Assembly (NCBI GenBank): GCA_037138055.1
Contig: JBAXJB010000001.1
Span: forward strand, 32,303-96,302
DNA: 64,000 nucleotides
Source: CAITNM01 sp037138055
Lineage (GTDB): Bacteria; Pseudomonadota; Alphaproteobacteria; Paracaedibacterales; CAITNM01
Reading direction: 5' to 3'
Every line of letters begins with the position of its first letter. The first letter of the stretch is position 1. Below the pieces are notes generated by a model. It saw only the letters and a program-made list of their open reading frames with translations, did no database searches and had not been told where the DNA came from. The translations under genes and the position numbers were made by a program. Positions 55,659 through 63,955 of this stretch are shown here, piece after piece.

Positions 55659-56504
55659 ATGTGGATAAAGCTATTATTTTTAAGCTTTTTTTTATTATCT
55701 CCTTCTGTGTTTGCAAGTGCAAAAAGTTTTTTGATGAAAGAAAACAATCAAATTCTCATGCAAGAAGGTAATAATCAATACCGCCATACTCCTTGCTCAA
55801 CATTCAAAATTGCCATTAGTTTAATGGGGTATAATGAAGGCATTTTGCAAGACGAAAATCACCCTGAACTTCCGTATAAAGAAGGTTACGTTGATTGGCT
55901 TGAAGTTTGGAAACAGCCTCATAATCCAAGAACCTGGATGAAAAATACATGCATTTGGTATTCTCAAATAATAACTCAAAAACTTGGTGTCGAAAAGTTC
56001 CAAAATTACATAAAGAACTTTAATTATGGTAACCAAGATGCTTCAGGCGATAAGGGCAAAAATAATGGCCTTACTAATTCCTGGCTGTCCAGTTCGTTGG
56101 AAATTTCTGCTGAAGAGCAAATTGCGTTTTTACAAAACCTGCTTAATAATCAACTTCCTGTAAGTCAAAAATCTCGCGATATTACAAAAAATCTCTTATT
56201 TCTTGAAGTGCTTGATGGTGGTTGGAAGCTTTACGGAAAAACAGGTAGTGGTTATCAACTCAATCAAGATGGCTCACGAAATGAGGATCGACAAATCGGC
56301 TGGTTTGTAGGATGGATTATAAAGGGTAGTCGTACAATTATCTTTGCATGTTACATTGAAGATAAAGAGAAAATAGAAGGCTCGGCTGGTAAACGAGCTA
56401 AAGAAGAGGCTAAAGAAAAATTGAAACAATGGATTGAGGCTAGATTAAATGATGAAAGAACAGGACTGGCCATTCCGGCCAAGCCGGAGGGGCGCTATGC
56501 TTAA
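55659..56504 (+). CDS. class D (OXA-type) beta-lactamase
   Basis: From ATG 55659 this 281-residue protein has a signal peptide (MWIKLLFLSFFLLSPSVFA) and the class D motifs: STFK (47-50) with the nucleophile Ser and the carboxylated Lys, YSQ (101-103), YGN (123-125), the active-site Trp in SWL (142) and KTG (194-196). It should hydrolyse penicillins or oxacillin in the periplasm. The start is uncertain because earlier in-frame ATGs extend back to 55578, inside pgi. The C-terminal residues TGLAIPAKPEGRYA come from a GC-rich stretch that also contains the glyQ leader elements. Flanking genes are normal housekeeping genes and no mobile element is visible. Confidence 0.88.
   Translation: MWIKLLFLSFFLLSPSVFASAKSFLMKENNQILMQEGNNQYRHTPCSTFKIAISLMGYNEGILQDENHPELPYKEGYVDWLEVWKQPHNPRTWMKNTCIWYSQIITQKLGVEKFQNYIKNFNYGNQDASGDKGKNNGLTNSWLSSSLEISAEEQIAFLQNLLNNQLPVSQKSRDITKNLLFLEVLDGGWKLYGKTGSGYQLNQDGSRNEDRQIGWFVGWIIKGSRTIIFACYIEDKEKIEGSAGKRAKEEAKEKLKQWIEARLNDERTGLAIPAKPEGRYA
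56467..56487 (+). promoter_or_regulatory. two mutually exclusive GC-rich hairpins before the glyQ leader
   Basis: TGGCC-ATTCC-GGCCA (56467-56481) and CCGGC-CAA-GCCGG (56475-56487) share seven bases, so only one can form at a time. The second hairpin's right arm includes the first two bases of the GGAGGGG ribosome binding site (56486-56492). The stretch is far more GC-rich than its surroundings. It lies inside the last codons of the beta-lactamase gene. Confidence 0.4.
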
Positions 56505-56514
56505 CAACATATGA
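56497..56514 (+). other. five-codon leader ORF coupled to glyQ
   Basis: GGAGGGG (56486-56492) is followed four bases later by an ATG opening MLNNI and ending TGA at 56512-56514. This stop overlaps the glyQ ATG (56511-56513). The strong ribosome binding site is well spaced for this mini-ORF but 18 bases from glyQ, so glyQ may be translated by termination-reinitiation. Confidence 0.45.
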
Positions 56515-57374
56515 ACACTCAAAAAATATCTTTTCAAGAAATAATCTTACGTTTGCAGCAGTATTGGGCAAACTACGGTTGTGTTATTTTGCAACCATAT
56601 GATTTGGAAGTAGGGGCAGGTACGTCGCATCCTGCAACGCTAATTCGTGCTCTTGGCCCTAAATCATGGAACACAGCATACGTTCAACCGTGCCGCAGAC
56701 CAAATGATGGCAGATATGGTGAAAATCCAAATCGCACGCAATTGTATTATCAGTTTCAAGTTTTGCTAAAGCCTTGCCCTGCAAATCCGCAAGACCTATA
56801 TCTTGAAAGTCTAAAAGCAATTGGTTTTGACTTAAGCCGTCATGATATGCGTTTTGTTGAAGATGACTGGGAAAATCCATCATTAGGTGCAGCAGGTCTT
56901 GGCTGGGAAGTTTGGTGCGATGGTATGGAAATCACTCAATACACCTATTTTCAACAAGTTGGGGGCATTGCATGTGACCCTGTGCCCGTAGAATTAACGT
57001 ATGGACTTGAAAGAATTGCCACTATTGTTCAAGGGGTTGAAAGCCACTTTGATATTAATTGGAATGGTAAATCAGGTGATGAAGCTATTACCTACCGCGA
57101 TGTTTTTTTAAGATCAGAACAAGAATTTTCTGCTTATAACTTTGAACACGCAGATGTTGAGATGCTACTGCGCCATTTTAACGATGCGGAAAAAGAATGC
57201 CTCAGCTTGCTAGAGCGAAAGCTTGTATTGCCTGCCTATGAGCAATGCTTAAAAGCTAATCACTTGTTTAATATGTTAAATGCACGCGGTGTTATTTCTG
57301 TTACCGAACGAGCTGCCTATATGGGGCGCGTTCGTCATTTAGCAAAATCAGCCTGCGAAACCTGGATAGGTTAA
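56511..57374 (+). CDS. glyQ: glycyl-tRNA synthetase alpha subunit
   Basis: GlyQ is the catalytic class II aminoacylation subunit of the alpha2beta2 bacterial glycyl-tRNA synthetase. The 287-residue protein shows FQEIILRLQQYWANYGCVI, LQPYDLEVGAGTSHPAT, the class II motif 2 region RRPNDGRYGENPNR and motif 3 with YGLERIA. Length is standard. The ATG at 56511 is the only in-frame start, as an in-frame TAA lies at 56502. It is followed two bases later by glyS. Confidence 0.98.
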   Translation: MNTQKISFQEIILRLQQYWANYGCVILQPYDLEVGAGTSHPATLIRALGPKSWNTAYVQPCRRPNDGRYGENPNRTQLYYQFQVLLKPCPANPQDLYLESLKAIGFDLSRHDMRFVEDDWENPSLGAAGLGWEVWCDGMEITQYTYFQQVGGIACDPVPVELTYGLERIATIVQGVESHFDINWNGKSGDEAITYRDVFLRSEQEFSAYNFEHADVEMLLRHFNDAEKECLSLLERKLVLPAYEQCLKANHLFNMLNARGVISVTERAAYMGRVRHLAKSACETWIG

Positions 57375-57376
57375 TT

Positions 57377-59374
57377 ATGGAATTATGTATTGAAATTTTT
57401 ATGGAAGAAATTCCAGCTCGCATGCAACGTCAGGCCAAAGTTGATTTTTTGCAGTTATTTGTAAATGAATTCGAAAGCTTGAAATTGAAATGCAGTGATC
57501 CTGAAGTTTTTGTTGGTCCTAGGCGTTTGGCGCTTCATGTTGCCAATATTGCAGCAGCATCAGAAACTGTTTTAGAAGAAAAACGTGGGCCTAAAATTGG
57601 TGCGCCCGATGCAGCATTGCAAGGGTTTTTGAAATCATCAGGGCTTTCAGAAAACGAATTGACTCAAGAAAATGGTTATTGGTTTGCAAAAATTAATATT
57701 CCAGGGAAACCGTTACAAGAATTGTTACCCAACATATTAGACAAAGTTTTGCGTAACATGCCTTGGCCTACTTCTATGCGTTGGCCTGGTGCTGGCCATA
57801 CTTGGGTTCGTCCTATTCGCAATATTTGTTGTGTATTAGGTGGTAAGTCAGTAGTTTTTTATGTTCCAGCAGCTGGTGTTCAAACAAATAACCATACATT
57901 TGGTCACCGATTTTTAAATCCAGAGCAAATAACCGTTACAAGCTTTGCTCAATATCGCCAAAGTCTTATTGATGCAAACGTGATGCTTGATTTCGAAGAA
58001 CGACGCAGTGTCATTGAAGCGGAACTTCACAAAATTTGCCAAGCAAATAAATTAACATTTGTCGTTGATGAAACCTTGTTAGATGAAGTCACGGGGCTTG
58101 TTGAGTACCCTTTTGTAGGTCTTGGTCAAATTGATGCTAAGTTTATGCATCTTCCAGGAGCGGTGCTTAGCACGTCAATGCGGGTACACCAAAAATACTT
58201 TACTATTTTAAATTCAAAGGGTGAAAACGCTCCATTTTTTGGATTTGTAGCAAATGTACCAATCAATGCAGACTGCATGACAGCAGGTTATGAACGAGTA
58301 CTCAGAGCTCGTCTAAGTGATGCGGCATTCTTTTATGAGCAGGATCTTAAGATACCATTTGAAGCCAGGTTAGATAATTTAAAAAATATTATTTTTCATG
58401 CTGACTTGGGGTCGGTTTATCAAAAGGTTCAACGTTTAGAATTCTGTGCACCAAATTCTTCAGTGCAACAAGCTGCACGTTTGTGCAAATGCGATTTGCT
58501 TACAAATATGGTAGGTGAATTTCCTGATTTGCAGGGAATCATGGGCGAAATTTACGCAAAGGTTCAAGGAACTCCTTCGGAAATTGCAGCGGCTCTTAAG
58601 GGGTATTATCAACCCCAAGGAGCGAACGATGCATGCCCAAATGACGACATAAGCTGGACCCTATCTCTTTTAGATAAAGTCGATAATTTGATCGGATTTT
58701 TTGGTGTTGGCATGAAGCCATCTGGGTCAAAAGATCCTTATGGCCTACGTCGCAGTGCATTAGGCATTATTAGATTGATGCAACACAAGAATGGATCAAA
58801 TTCTTTGTGTGGGTGGCTAGAAAAGTCTGTTCAGTCCTATCAACAGCAGGGTGTAACTCTAAAGTCTGATGTGGTTGAAACTGTTACTGCATTTATTACC
58901 GAACGTTTATCTGCGTTTTTAAAAACTGAAATGCCAGCTGATCATGTCTATGCTGTTTTAGATAAACCATTGGAAGATATTTGGGCCGCCGTTGAACGCG
59001 CCAGAGCCTTGAAAGATCTTTTGCAAAACGAGGCGGGTGTTTCTCTTCTTAGTGCTTACCGCCGTGTTGTTGGTATTCTAAAAGGAATACAAGTTGGCCA
59101 AGTGAATCAACAGCTTTTCGTGCACGATGTCGAGCGCACACTATGCAGTTCTTTGATGCAAGCCACTCCAAAAATTGATGAGCACCTTGAAAACTTTGCG
59201 TATAAAGAAGCTATGACACTAATTGCTAATTTGAAACCAGCTATTGATAACTTTTTTGACCACGTTAAAGTCATGGATGATGATTTACAGATTCAGCAGA
59301 ATCGCTTAAATCTATTAGGAATGCTACAATCAACGCTAAATACTTTTGCAAATTTTTCCAAGCTGGAGGGCTAA
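57377..59374 (+). CDS. glyS: glycyl-tRNA synthetase beta subunit
   Basis: GlyS is the tRNA-binding subunit of the heterotetrameric glycyl-tRNA synthetase. The 665-residue protein has the conserved N-terminus ELCIEIFMEEIPARMQ, GPRRLALHV, KRGPKIGAPD-like segment, SMRWPGAGHTWVRPI, LDKVDNLIGFFGVGM and SGSKDPYGLRRSALGIIR, and a C-terminal anticodon-binding region. It follows glyQ by two bases. BamE begins two bases after its stop. Confidence 0.98.
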   Translation: MELCIEIFMEEIPARMQRQAKVDFLQLFVNEFESLKLKCSDPEVFVGPRRLALHVANIAAASETVLEEKRGPKIGAPDAALQGFLKSSGLSENELTQENGYWFAKINIPGKPLQELLPNILDKVLRNMPWPTSMRWPGAGHTWVRPIRNICCVLGGKSVVFYVPAAGVQTNNHTFGHRFLNPEQITVTSFAQYRQSLIDANVMLDFEERRSVIEAELHKICQANKLTFVVDETLLDEVTGLVEYPFVGLGQIDAKFMHLPGAVLSTSMRVHQKYFTILNSKGENAPFFGFVANVPINADCMTAGYERVLRARLSDAAFFYEQDLKIPFEARLDNLKNIIFHADLGSVYQKVQRLEFCAPNSSVQQAARLCKCDLLTNMVGEFPDLQGIMGEIYAKVQGTPSEIAAALKGYYQPQGANDACPNDDISWTLSLLDKVDNLIGFFGVGMKPSGSKDPYGLRRSALGIIRLMQHKNGSNSLCGWLEKSVQSYQQQGVTLKSDVVETVTAFITERLSAFLKTEMPADHVYAVLDKPLEDIWAAVERARALKDLLQNEAGVSLLSAYRRVVGILKGIQVGQVNQQLFVHDVERTLCSSLMQATPKIDEHLENFAYKEAMTLIANLKPAIDNFFDHVKVMDDDLQIQQNRLNLLGMLQSTLNTFANFSKLEG

Positions 59375-59375
59375 A

Positions 59376-59834
59376 ATGAAATCGCACAATTGGTTATGGG
59401 TTTTGGCCATTTTTCTAGTGGGTTGTTACCCTACTATTGATCATAGGGGGTTTAATCCAGAGCAAATTCAGTTTGATAAAATTCAAGTTGATGTCAGCAC
59501 AAAAGAAACAGTGCAAGATGTGCTTGGCAGTCCGTCAACAACATCTTTATTTCCAGTTGAAGGAAAAAACTGGACAAATTGGTATTATGTTTACCGAAAA
59601 ACCGAAACAACATCATTTTTTGATCCCAAAGTTGTGGATCAATTAGTGGTAAAAGTAACCCTAGATGATAAGGACATTGTTCGTGGTCTTGATAAACAAA
59701 AGGGCGTTCAAGGTGAAGAAATTAAAGCTAGCACTGAACGAACAGCAACCACAGGCTATGAAAGCTCTATCATGAAAGATGTATTCGGAAATTTTGGTAA
59801 GTACAGTTTAGACCCTAAGAAGAACGAGAAGTAA
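59376..59834 (+). CDS. bamE: SmpA/OmlA (BamE-family) lipoprotein
   Basis: BamE is a small lipoprotein of the outer-membrane BAM complex. From ATG 59376, which has a GGAGG at 59365-59369, the protein is 152 residues with a lipobox LVGC (Cys17). It then has the family segment DKIQVDVSTKETVQDVLGSPSTTS and aromatic WTNWYYVYRKT, typical of the SmpA/OmlA fold. The tail after about residue 110 is polar and family-variable. It may be translationally linked to glyS. Confidence 0.88.
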   Translation: MKSHNWLWVLAIFLVGCYPTIDHRGFNPEQIQFDKIQVDVSTKETVQDVLGSPSTTSLFPVEGKNWTNWYYVYRKTETTSFFDPKVVDQLVVKVTLDDKDIVRGLDKQKGVQGEEIKASTERTATTGYESSIMKDVFGNFGKYSLDPKKNEK

Positions 59835-59864
59835 CCTGTAGCAAATTATGGTTTGGGAATGGTT

Positions 59865-60962
59865 ATGTTTAAAAAATTTGCACTTTTCTTTGTTTTTGGA
59901 GCGACCGTATTATCTGGCTTTTACTGGTACGTGAACTTCAAAAATCTTAGTTCAGCTGTAAGTGTGTATGCAGTTTTTGATCAATCAAAGGTTGGCGAAG
60001 CTAACATGATCGGCGCCATTTACCAAGTGTTGCCCAAGGTATGTGATACATGGTCATTTGTCACAATGACTCCACAACATATAGAGAGTAGTCTAGCTCA
60101 AGATAAAGCTGGAACGCGTGTCATTATAACAGCCGGGCAATTTGGGGTTAAATTTCTTAAATCATTAACCCCCTTAAAAAGGGTGAAGGTTTTGCTATGC
60201 ACTCACCAGTGGTTTGATGGTATAAAAAATCTACATGACATTTTCATTGCTATGCCTGAGCATGTCATAGATGCTGATGTCCAAAAAATTGCACAACAGC
60301 AAAACCTAACCCTGATTCCCACTCAAGGCGTATTGCACACAATGTCTGCAGAAGCATTAGCGGATGAAGATATATCCGCAATTCATTTGACTGATGCAAA
60401 AATTGGTTTAATTCTCGGTGGTGATGCTGAAACTCCAGCTGGTGCATGGCAAGTGTTTAGCATTGAAAATGCACGTAAACTAGCTAGTGAAGTGGTGGAG
60501 TTTCAAAAAAGAACAGGTGACAAGCTCTTGATCACCAATGGTCCGCGCACAGGGCGCAGTGTTACTGCACATAAAACTGAAGAGCTTGACGTGATTTCTA
60601 CAGCATTTTTGAGGATGTTGCATGAAGCAGGGCTTAAACAAGGTACGGATTTTGAATTTTTTAATTTTCAATTTGGTAAACCATCAGCTTTAAAAGCAGT
60701 TATGAAAATTGTGCTAAATAACAAAGGCTTCATGATTGTGCCTGGTGAATCTACCAGTTCTATTTCTGAAATTTTGGCGGTGATGCCAGCATCAATTTAT
60801 GAACATGATGCGATGAACGAACAGCATAGAGCTTTCGTTGAAAAACTAACGCGAAGTCATTCTGCAGCTTTGTGGCCGCTTGTGCCTGACTCAGCGTTAA
60901 TGAAAGCTTACGCGCCGCTACCATCTGAGGCAGTTAATGTTGTTGCAGCTTTTTTGAAATAA
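59865..60962 (+). CDS. ELM1/GtrOC1-family putative glycosyltransferase, membrane-anchored
   Basis: From ATG 59865 (GGGA upstream) the 365-residue protein has an N-terminal anchor helix (residues 4-24). The body shows IGLILGGDAETPAG, LLITNGPRTGRSV and a MIVPGESTSSISEIL stretch. These match the order of motifs in the ELM1 (DUF1022) family, related to mitochondrial fission protein ELM1 and bacterial GT-B glycosyltransferase-like proteins. The family's usual N-terminal GKPGH motif is replaced here by DQSKVGEANM, so it is divergent. Its function is unknown. It converges with xerC. Confidence 0.6.
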   Translation: MFKKFALFFVFGATVLSGFYWYVNFKNLSSAVSVYAVFDQSKVGEANMIGAIYQVLPKVCDTWSFVTMTPQHIESSLAQDKAGTRVIITAGQFGVKFLKSLTPLKRVKVLLCTHQWFDGIKNLHDIFIAMPEHVIDADVQKIAQQQNLTLIPTQGVLHTMSAEALADEDISAIHLTDAKIGLILGGDAETPAGAWQVFSIENARKLASEVVEFQKRTGDKLLITNGPRTGRSVTAHKTEELDVISTAFLRMLHEAGLKQGTDFEFFNFQFGKPSALKAVMKIVLNNKGFMIVPGESTSSISEILAVMPASIYEHDAMNEQHRAFVEKLTRSHSAALWPLVPDSALMKAYAPLPSEAVNVVAAFLK

Positions 60963-60993
60963 TTTTTTAACGTATAAATATATAATTTACGTT

Positions 60994-61902
60994 TTACTTC
61001 TTAGCTCTTGGATGAGCTGCTTTGTATGTGTTCATCATGCTAAGTTCGTCAATTTGCGTGTAAATTTGTGTAGATGAAAGGGATGCATGTCCCAAAAGTT
61101 CTTGAATACCACGCAAGTCATGAGATGACTGCATTAAATGCGTTGCACAACTATGCCGTAGGGCGTGCGGTGTTAAGGATTCTGGCATTCCGTTGGCCCT
61201 TCTGAAGTCACGTAGTACTTTTTGCGCTATGGCAGCTTGTAAGCGTTTTCCTTTTTCGCCATAAAATACAGGAGAATTTGGAGTGTTTGCAAAAGGCTGA
61301 ATTTTTAAATAGGTTAGTAGCCCTTCTCTGATAGAATCAATAATAGGCACCTGTCTGGTTTTTTGTCCTTTACCAATGACTGTGATGAATTGATCATCTT
61401 GCAGGCTATCTTGATTTAAGTTTAGCGCTTCACTAATACGCATGCCTGTGTAATACAATAATTGCATGAGGGCCTGATTACGTAATCCTACCCATAAGCA
61501 CTCGCTCATATTTTGAATAGTGTCATTCATCATAAGTGCTTGTTCAATACTAATTGGTCTGGGTAAGGTTTTTTGCAATCTAGGGGAGCGCGTATGAAAA
61601 AATGCATGATCTTCAAGAATTTCACGCTGCAAAAGGAATTGGGTAAAGCTTTTCATTCCTGCTAAGCCACGAGCAGATGATCTGGTATTCATTCCTTTCT
61701 TTCGTTGTGCTAATAGCCATGCTCGAATGTCTTGCGGTGTAACAGTTTTAAAGTTTTCAATAGTTAGTTGCGTATTATTATAGTCTTCAAAAAAACATTT
61801 AAAATCAAAAAAATCTTGAGTATATGCCTTGATAGTATTAGGTGAGCGGTTAAGTGCTCTCAATCCTAATTGCCATTGATTTATCAATTGCCCAAGATTC
61901 AT
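60994..61902 (-). CDS. xerC: site-specific tyrosine recombinase XerC
   Basis: The 302-residue protein has the core-binding domain NTIKAYTQDF and the catalytic residues Arg in YTGMRISEAL, Lys in GKGQKTRQVP, HALRHSCATHLM, LLGHASLSSTQIYT with the nucleophile Tyr. The C-terminal KAAHPRA is the XerC-type tail. With XerD it resolves dimeric chromosomes at dif. In-frame TTG 61905 and ATG 61902 are both possible starts; I use the ATG. It is divergent from the GspE-like gene. Confidence 0.92.
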   Translation of the reverse strand: MNLGQLINQWQLGLRALNRSPNTIKAYTQDFFDFKCFFEDYNNTQLTIENFKTVTPQDIRAWLLAQRKKGMNTRSSARGLAGMKSFTQFLLQREILEDHAFFHTRSPRLQKTLPRPISIEQALMMNDTIQNMSECLWVGLRNQALMQLLYYTGMRISEALNLNQDSLQDDQFITVIGKGQKTRQVPIIDSIREGLLTYLKIQPFANTPNSPVFYGEKGKRLQAAIAQKVLRDFRRANGMPESLTPHALRHSCATHLMQSSHDLRGIQELLGHASLSSTQIYTQIDELSMMNTYKAAHPRAKK

Positions 61903-61959
61903 CAATTTTTAAAACCTTTTATTTATAATCAATTTTAATACTAAAAAGTTAATGTACCA

Positions 61960-63378
61960 TTGTCTGATCGTTTTGAAGAGATCCTGCTAGAAAAAGGCGT
62001 TATTACTCCCGACCAACTTCATATTGCTCTAATTGAGCAACAAAAGCACGATGAGTTTTTAAGTGAAATCCTCATTAACTTGCGGTTTGCTTCTCCAGCG
62101 GTTGTTGGTGAACTGGTCAGTAAAATTTCTGGTTATAAACATATTGACCTGCAAACTATTCAGCCAGATATTGATTTAATTTCTAAGCTGGGAAAAGAAT
62201 TTTGTGAGCGTTGTCAAATAATTCCCTTTTGCCTTGATGATTCGCTACACGTGGCAATGCTAGATCCTGAAAATGTTGTTACTCAGGATATTGTAAAAAG
62301 AAACACGAAAGACTTTTTTAAAAAAGAACCAAGATGGATATTCTACCATACCTACAAACAATCATTACAACATGCGCTGCAACAATCAACGCAATCTTTT
62401 GTTCAAACACCTGATGCTTCATTTGAGAATCTTTTTCTAAACCTGCTAGATGAAGCTTTTTCTAGAGAAGCATCAGACATTCATTTTATGCCGCTTGAAC
62501 AAATGGTATTAGTCAAATTTCGTATTCATGGAGAGTTAGAAACTTACCAACATTTTGAACAGAGTATTTTTGATAAAACATCTGTACGTTTTAAAGTATT
62601 ATCTAACTTAGATATTGCTGAGCGCCGTCGTCCTCAATCCGGGGGGTGCATTCTAACTGTTCATGGCAATCAGGTTGATTGTCGTGTTTCCTTTCATCCA
62701 TGTTTATGGGGAGAAAGCTTAGTTGTTAGGCTTTTGCCTACTAATCGCGAAACTTTAACTTTAGAAAAATTAGGTTTTACAAAAAACCAAGTTAAAATAC
62801 TGCAAGACCTTGTGAAAAAACCATCGGGTCTGTTTTTGGTCTGTGGACCGACAGGTTCTGGTAAAACTACGACGCTTCATGCACTATTGCAGCTTTGTGA
62901 TTATAATCACAAAAATATTATGACCTTGGAACAGCCAATAGAATATCGTGTTAAAGGGATTCGACAAACAGAAATTCATGAAAATGGAATCGTTAGTTTT
63001 GCTGACGGAGTTCGCTCTATGCTGCGTCATGACCCAGATATTATGCTTATCGGGGAAATTCGCGATGAAGACACTGCCAAAATGGCATTGAGAGCTTCAA
63101 TGACTGGGCATTTAGTTCTTGCGACTTTGCATGCATCTTGTCCGTTTGTAACGCCTGCACGTTTAATTGATTTAGGCATTACGCCAAATTTATTGAGTGG
63201 GCAGATACTTGCAGTTTTAAGTCAAAAATTAGTTTGCGTTCCAGAAGGTCGAAAAGCTTGTGGTGATTTAGTGGTGTTTACAGATGATATGCATCAGTTA
63301 ATTGGAGATGGTGGAAATAGCACTAAGCTTAGAAAAATGTACAGTGAATCTTCATCCAAAAATAAACTTAAAAAATAA
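61960..63378 (+). CDS. GspE/PilB-like secretion ATPase lacking the zinc module
   Basis: The 472-residue protein has the type II secretion/pilus ATPase fold: an N-terminal GspE_N domain (LLEKGVITPDQLHIAL...), the ASDIHF segment, Walker A GPTGSGKTTT, the Asp-box MTLEQPIEY, Walker B DIMLIGEIRDEDTA and the His-box LATLHA. It should hydrolyse ATP to power a pilus or secretion machine. The usual C-terminal tetracysteine zinc module is missing: after LSQKLV the sequence passes straight to GRKACGDLVVF, which aligns with the GRxGIYELL region that follows the zinc module in relatives. It starts at TTG 61960 and has no pilus genes beside it. Confidence 0.82.
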   Translation: MSDRFEEILLEKGVITPDQLHIALIEQQKHDEFLSEILINLRFASPAVVGELVSKISGYKHIDLQTIQPDIDLISKLGKEFCERCQIIPFCLDDSLHVAMLDPENVVTQDIVKRNTKDFFKKEPRWIFYHTYKQSLQHALQQSTQSFVQTPDASFENLFLNLLDEAFSREASDIHFMPLEQMVLVKFRIHGELETYQHFEQSIFDKTSVRFKVLSNLDIAERRRPQSGGCILTVHGNQVDCRVSFHPCLWGESLVVRLLPTNRETLTLEKLGFTKNQVKILQDLVKKPSGLFLVCGPTGSGKTTTLHALLQLCDYNHKNIMTLEQPIEYRVKGIRQTEIHENGIVSFADGVRSMLRHDPDIMLIGEIRDEDTAKMALRASMTGHLVLATLHASCPFVTPARLIDLGITPNLLSGQILAVLSQKLVCVPEGRKACGDLVVFTDDMHQLIGDGGNSTKLRKMYSESSSKNKLKK

Positions 63379-63475
63379 AAAAATAATATTTACAGAAATT
63401 AAATTCCATATATTAAATAACTATTAACTTTTAATGTCGTAATATAATTACAGAGTCTTGTTATAAGGTTTGCTT

Positions 63476-63955
63476 ATGCTAAGAATTCTGTTTGCTTTTA
63501 TCATAGCGTTCTTCATACCTGCTGGAAATTCCAGCGATCACCATAATATTGTGCCTGAAGTTGACGATCTGAACACAGAACAAGTTCGACAAATCGCTAT
63601 CTGCATGCTTCAATTTTACAAAGAATCATTAGAAAAAGTAACAGTTTCTTTGCAAAAAGACCCTATAGTATATGCGTTTTTTGAACACAAAAAAGGCAAA
63701 AAATATAAAGTTCAAAACGGTCAATGTTCTCTAGAAAAGCTAAATAGGTTTTCGAGTCACCTTCACGATGACATTTACGATTTAACAACTCTAAAAAATG
63801 ACCTTATTATCACGAATGCCCAATTTACGAGTGGGAATATTACAGAAACCCAATTCGATGAATTTCTAGCTTTGTATGGCATTGAGGATAGGAAAAAAAT
63901 AAGTCCATCTCTCGATTTCTATTCAAAAAAAATAGAAAAGCTAGAAAGTGACTAA
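63476..63955 (+). CDS. secreted hypothetical protein
   Basis: I do not recognise this protein. From ATG 63476, with AAGG eight bases upstream, it is 159 residues. It has a signal-peptide-like start (LRILFAFIIAFFIPAGNSS) followed by a soluble, charged and mostly helical body with no clear motif. One cysteine pair (Cys near residues 44 and 85) is present and could form a disulfide. A TATAAT at 63443-63448 may be its -10 element. It lies about 97 bases after the GspE-like gene, and the window ends 45 bases later. Confidence 0.6.
   Translation: MLRILFAFIIAFFIPAGNSSDHHNIVPEVDDLNTEQVRQIAICMLQFYKESLEKVTVSLQKDPIVYAFFEHKKGKKYKVQNGQCSLEKLNRFSSHLHDDIYDLTTLKNDLIITNAQFTSGNITETQFDEFLALYGIEDRKKISPSLDFYSKKIEKLESD

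Noticed and set aside
60969..60993. AACGTA/TACGTT inverted repeat between the ELM1-like gene and xerC
   Set aside because: Only six pairs with an AT-rich loop; too weak to call a terminator.
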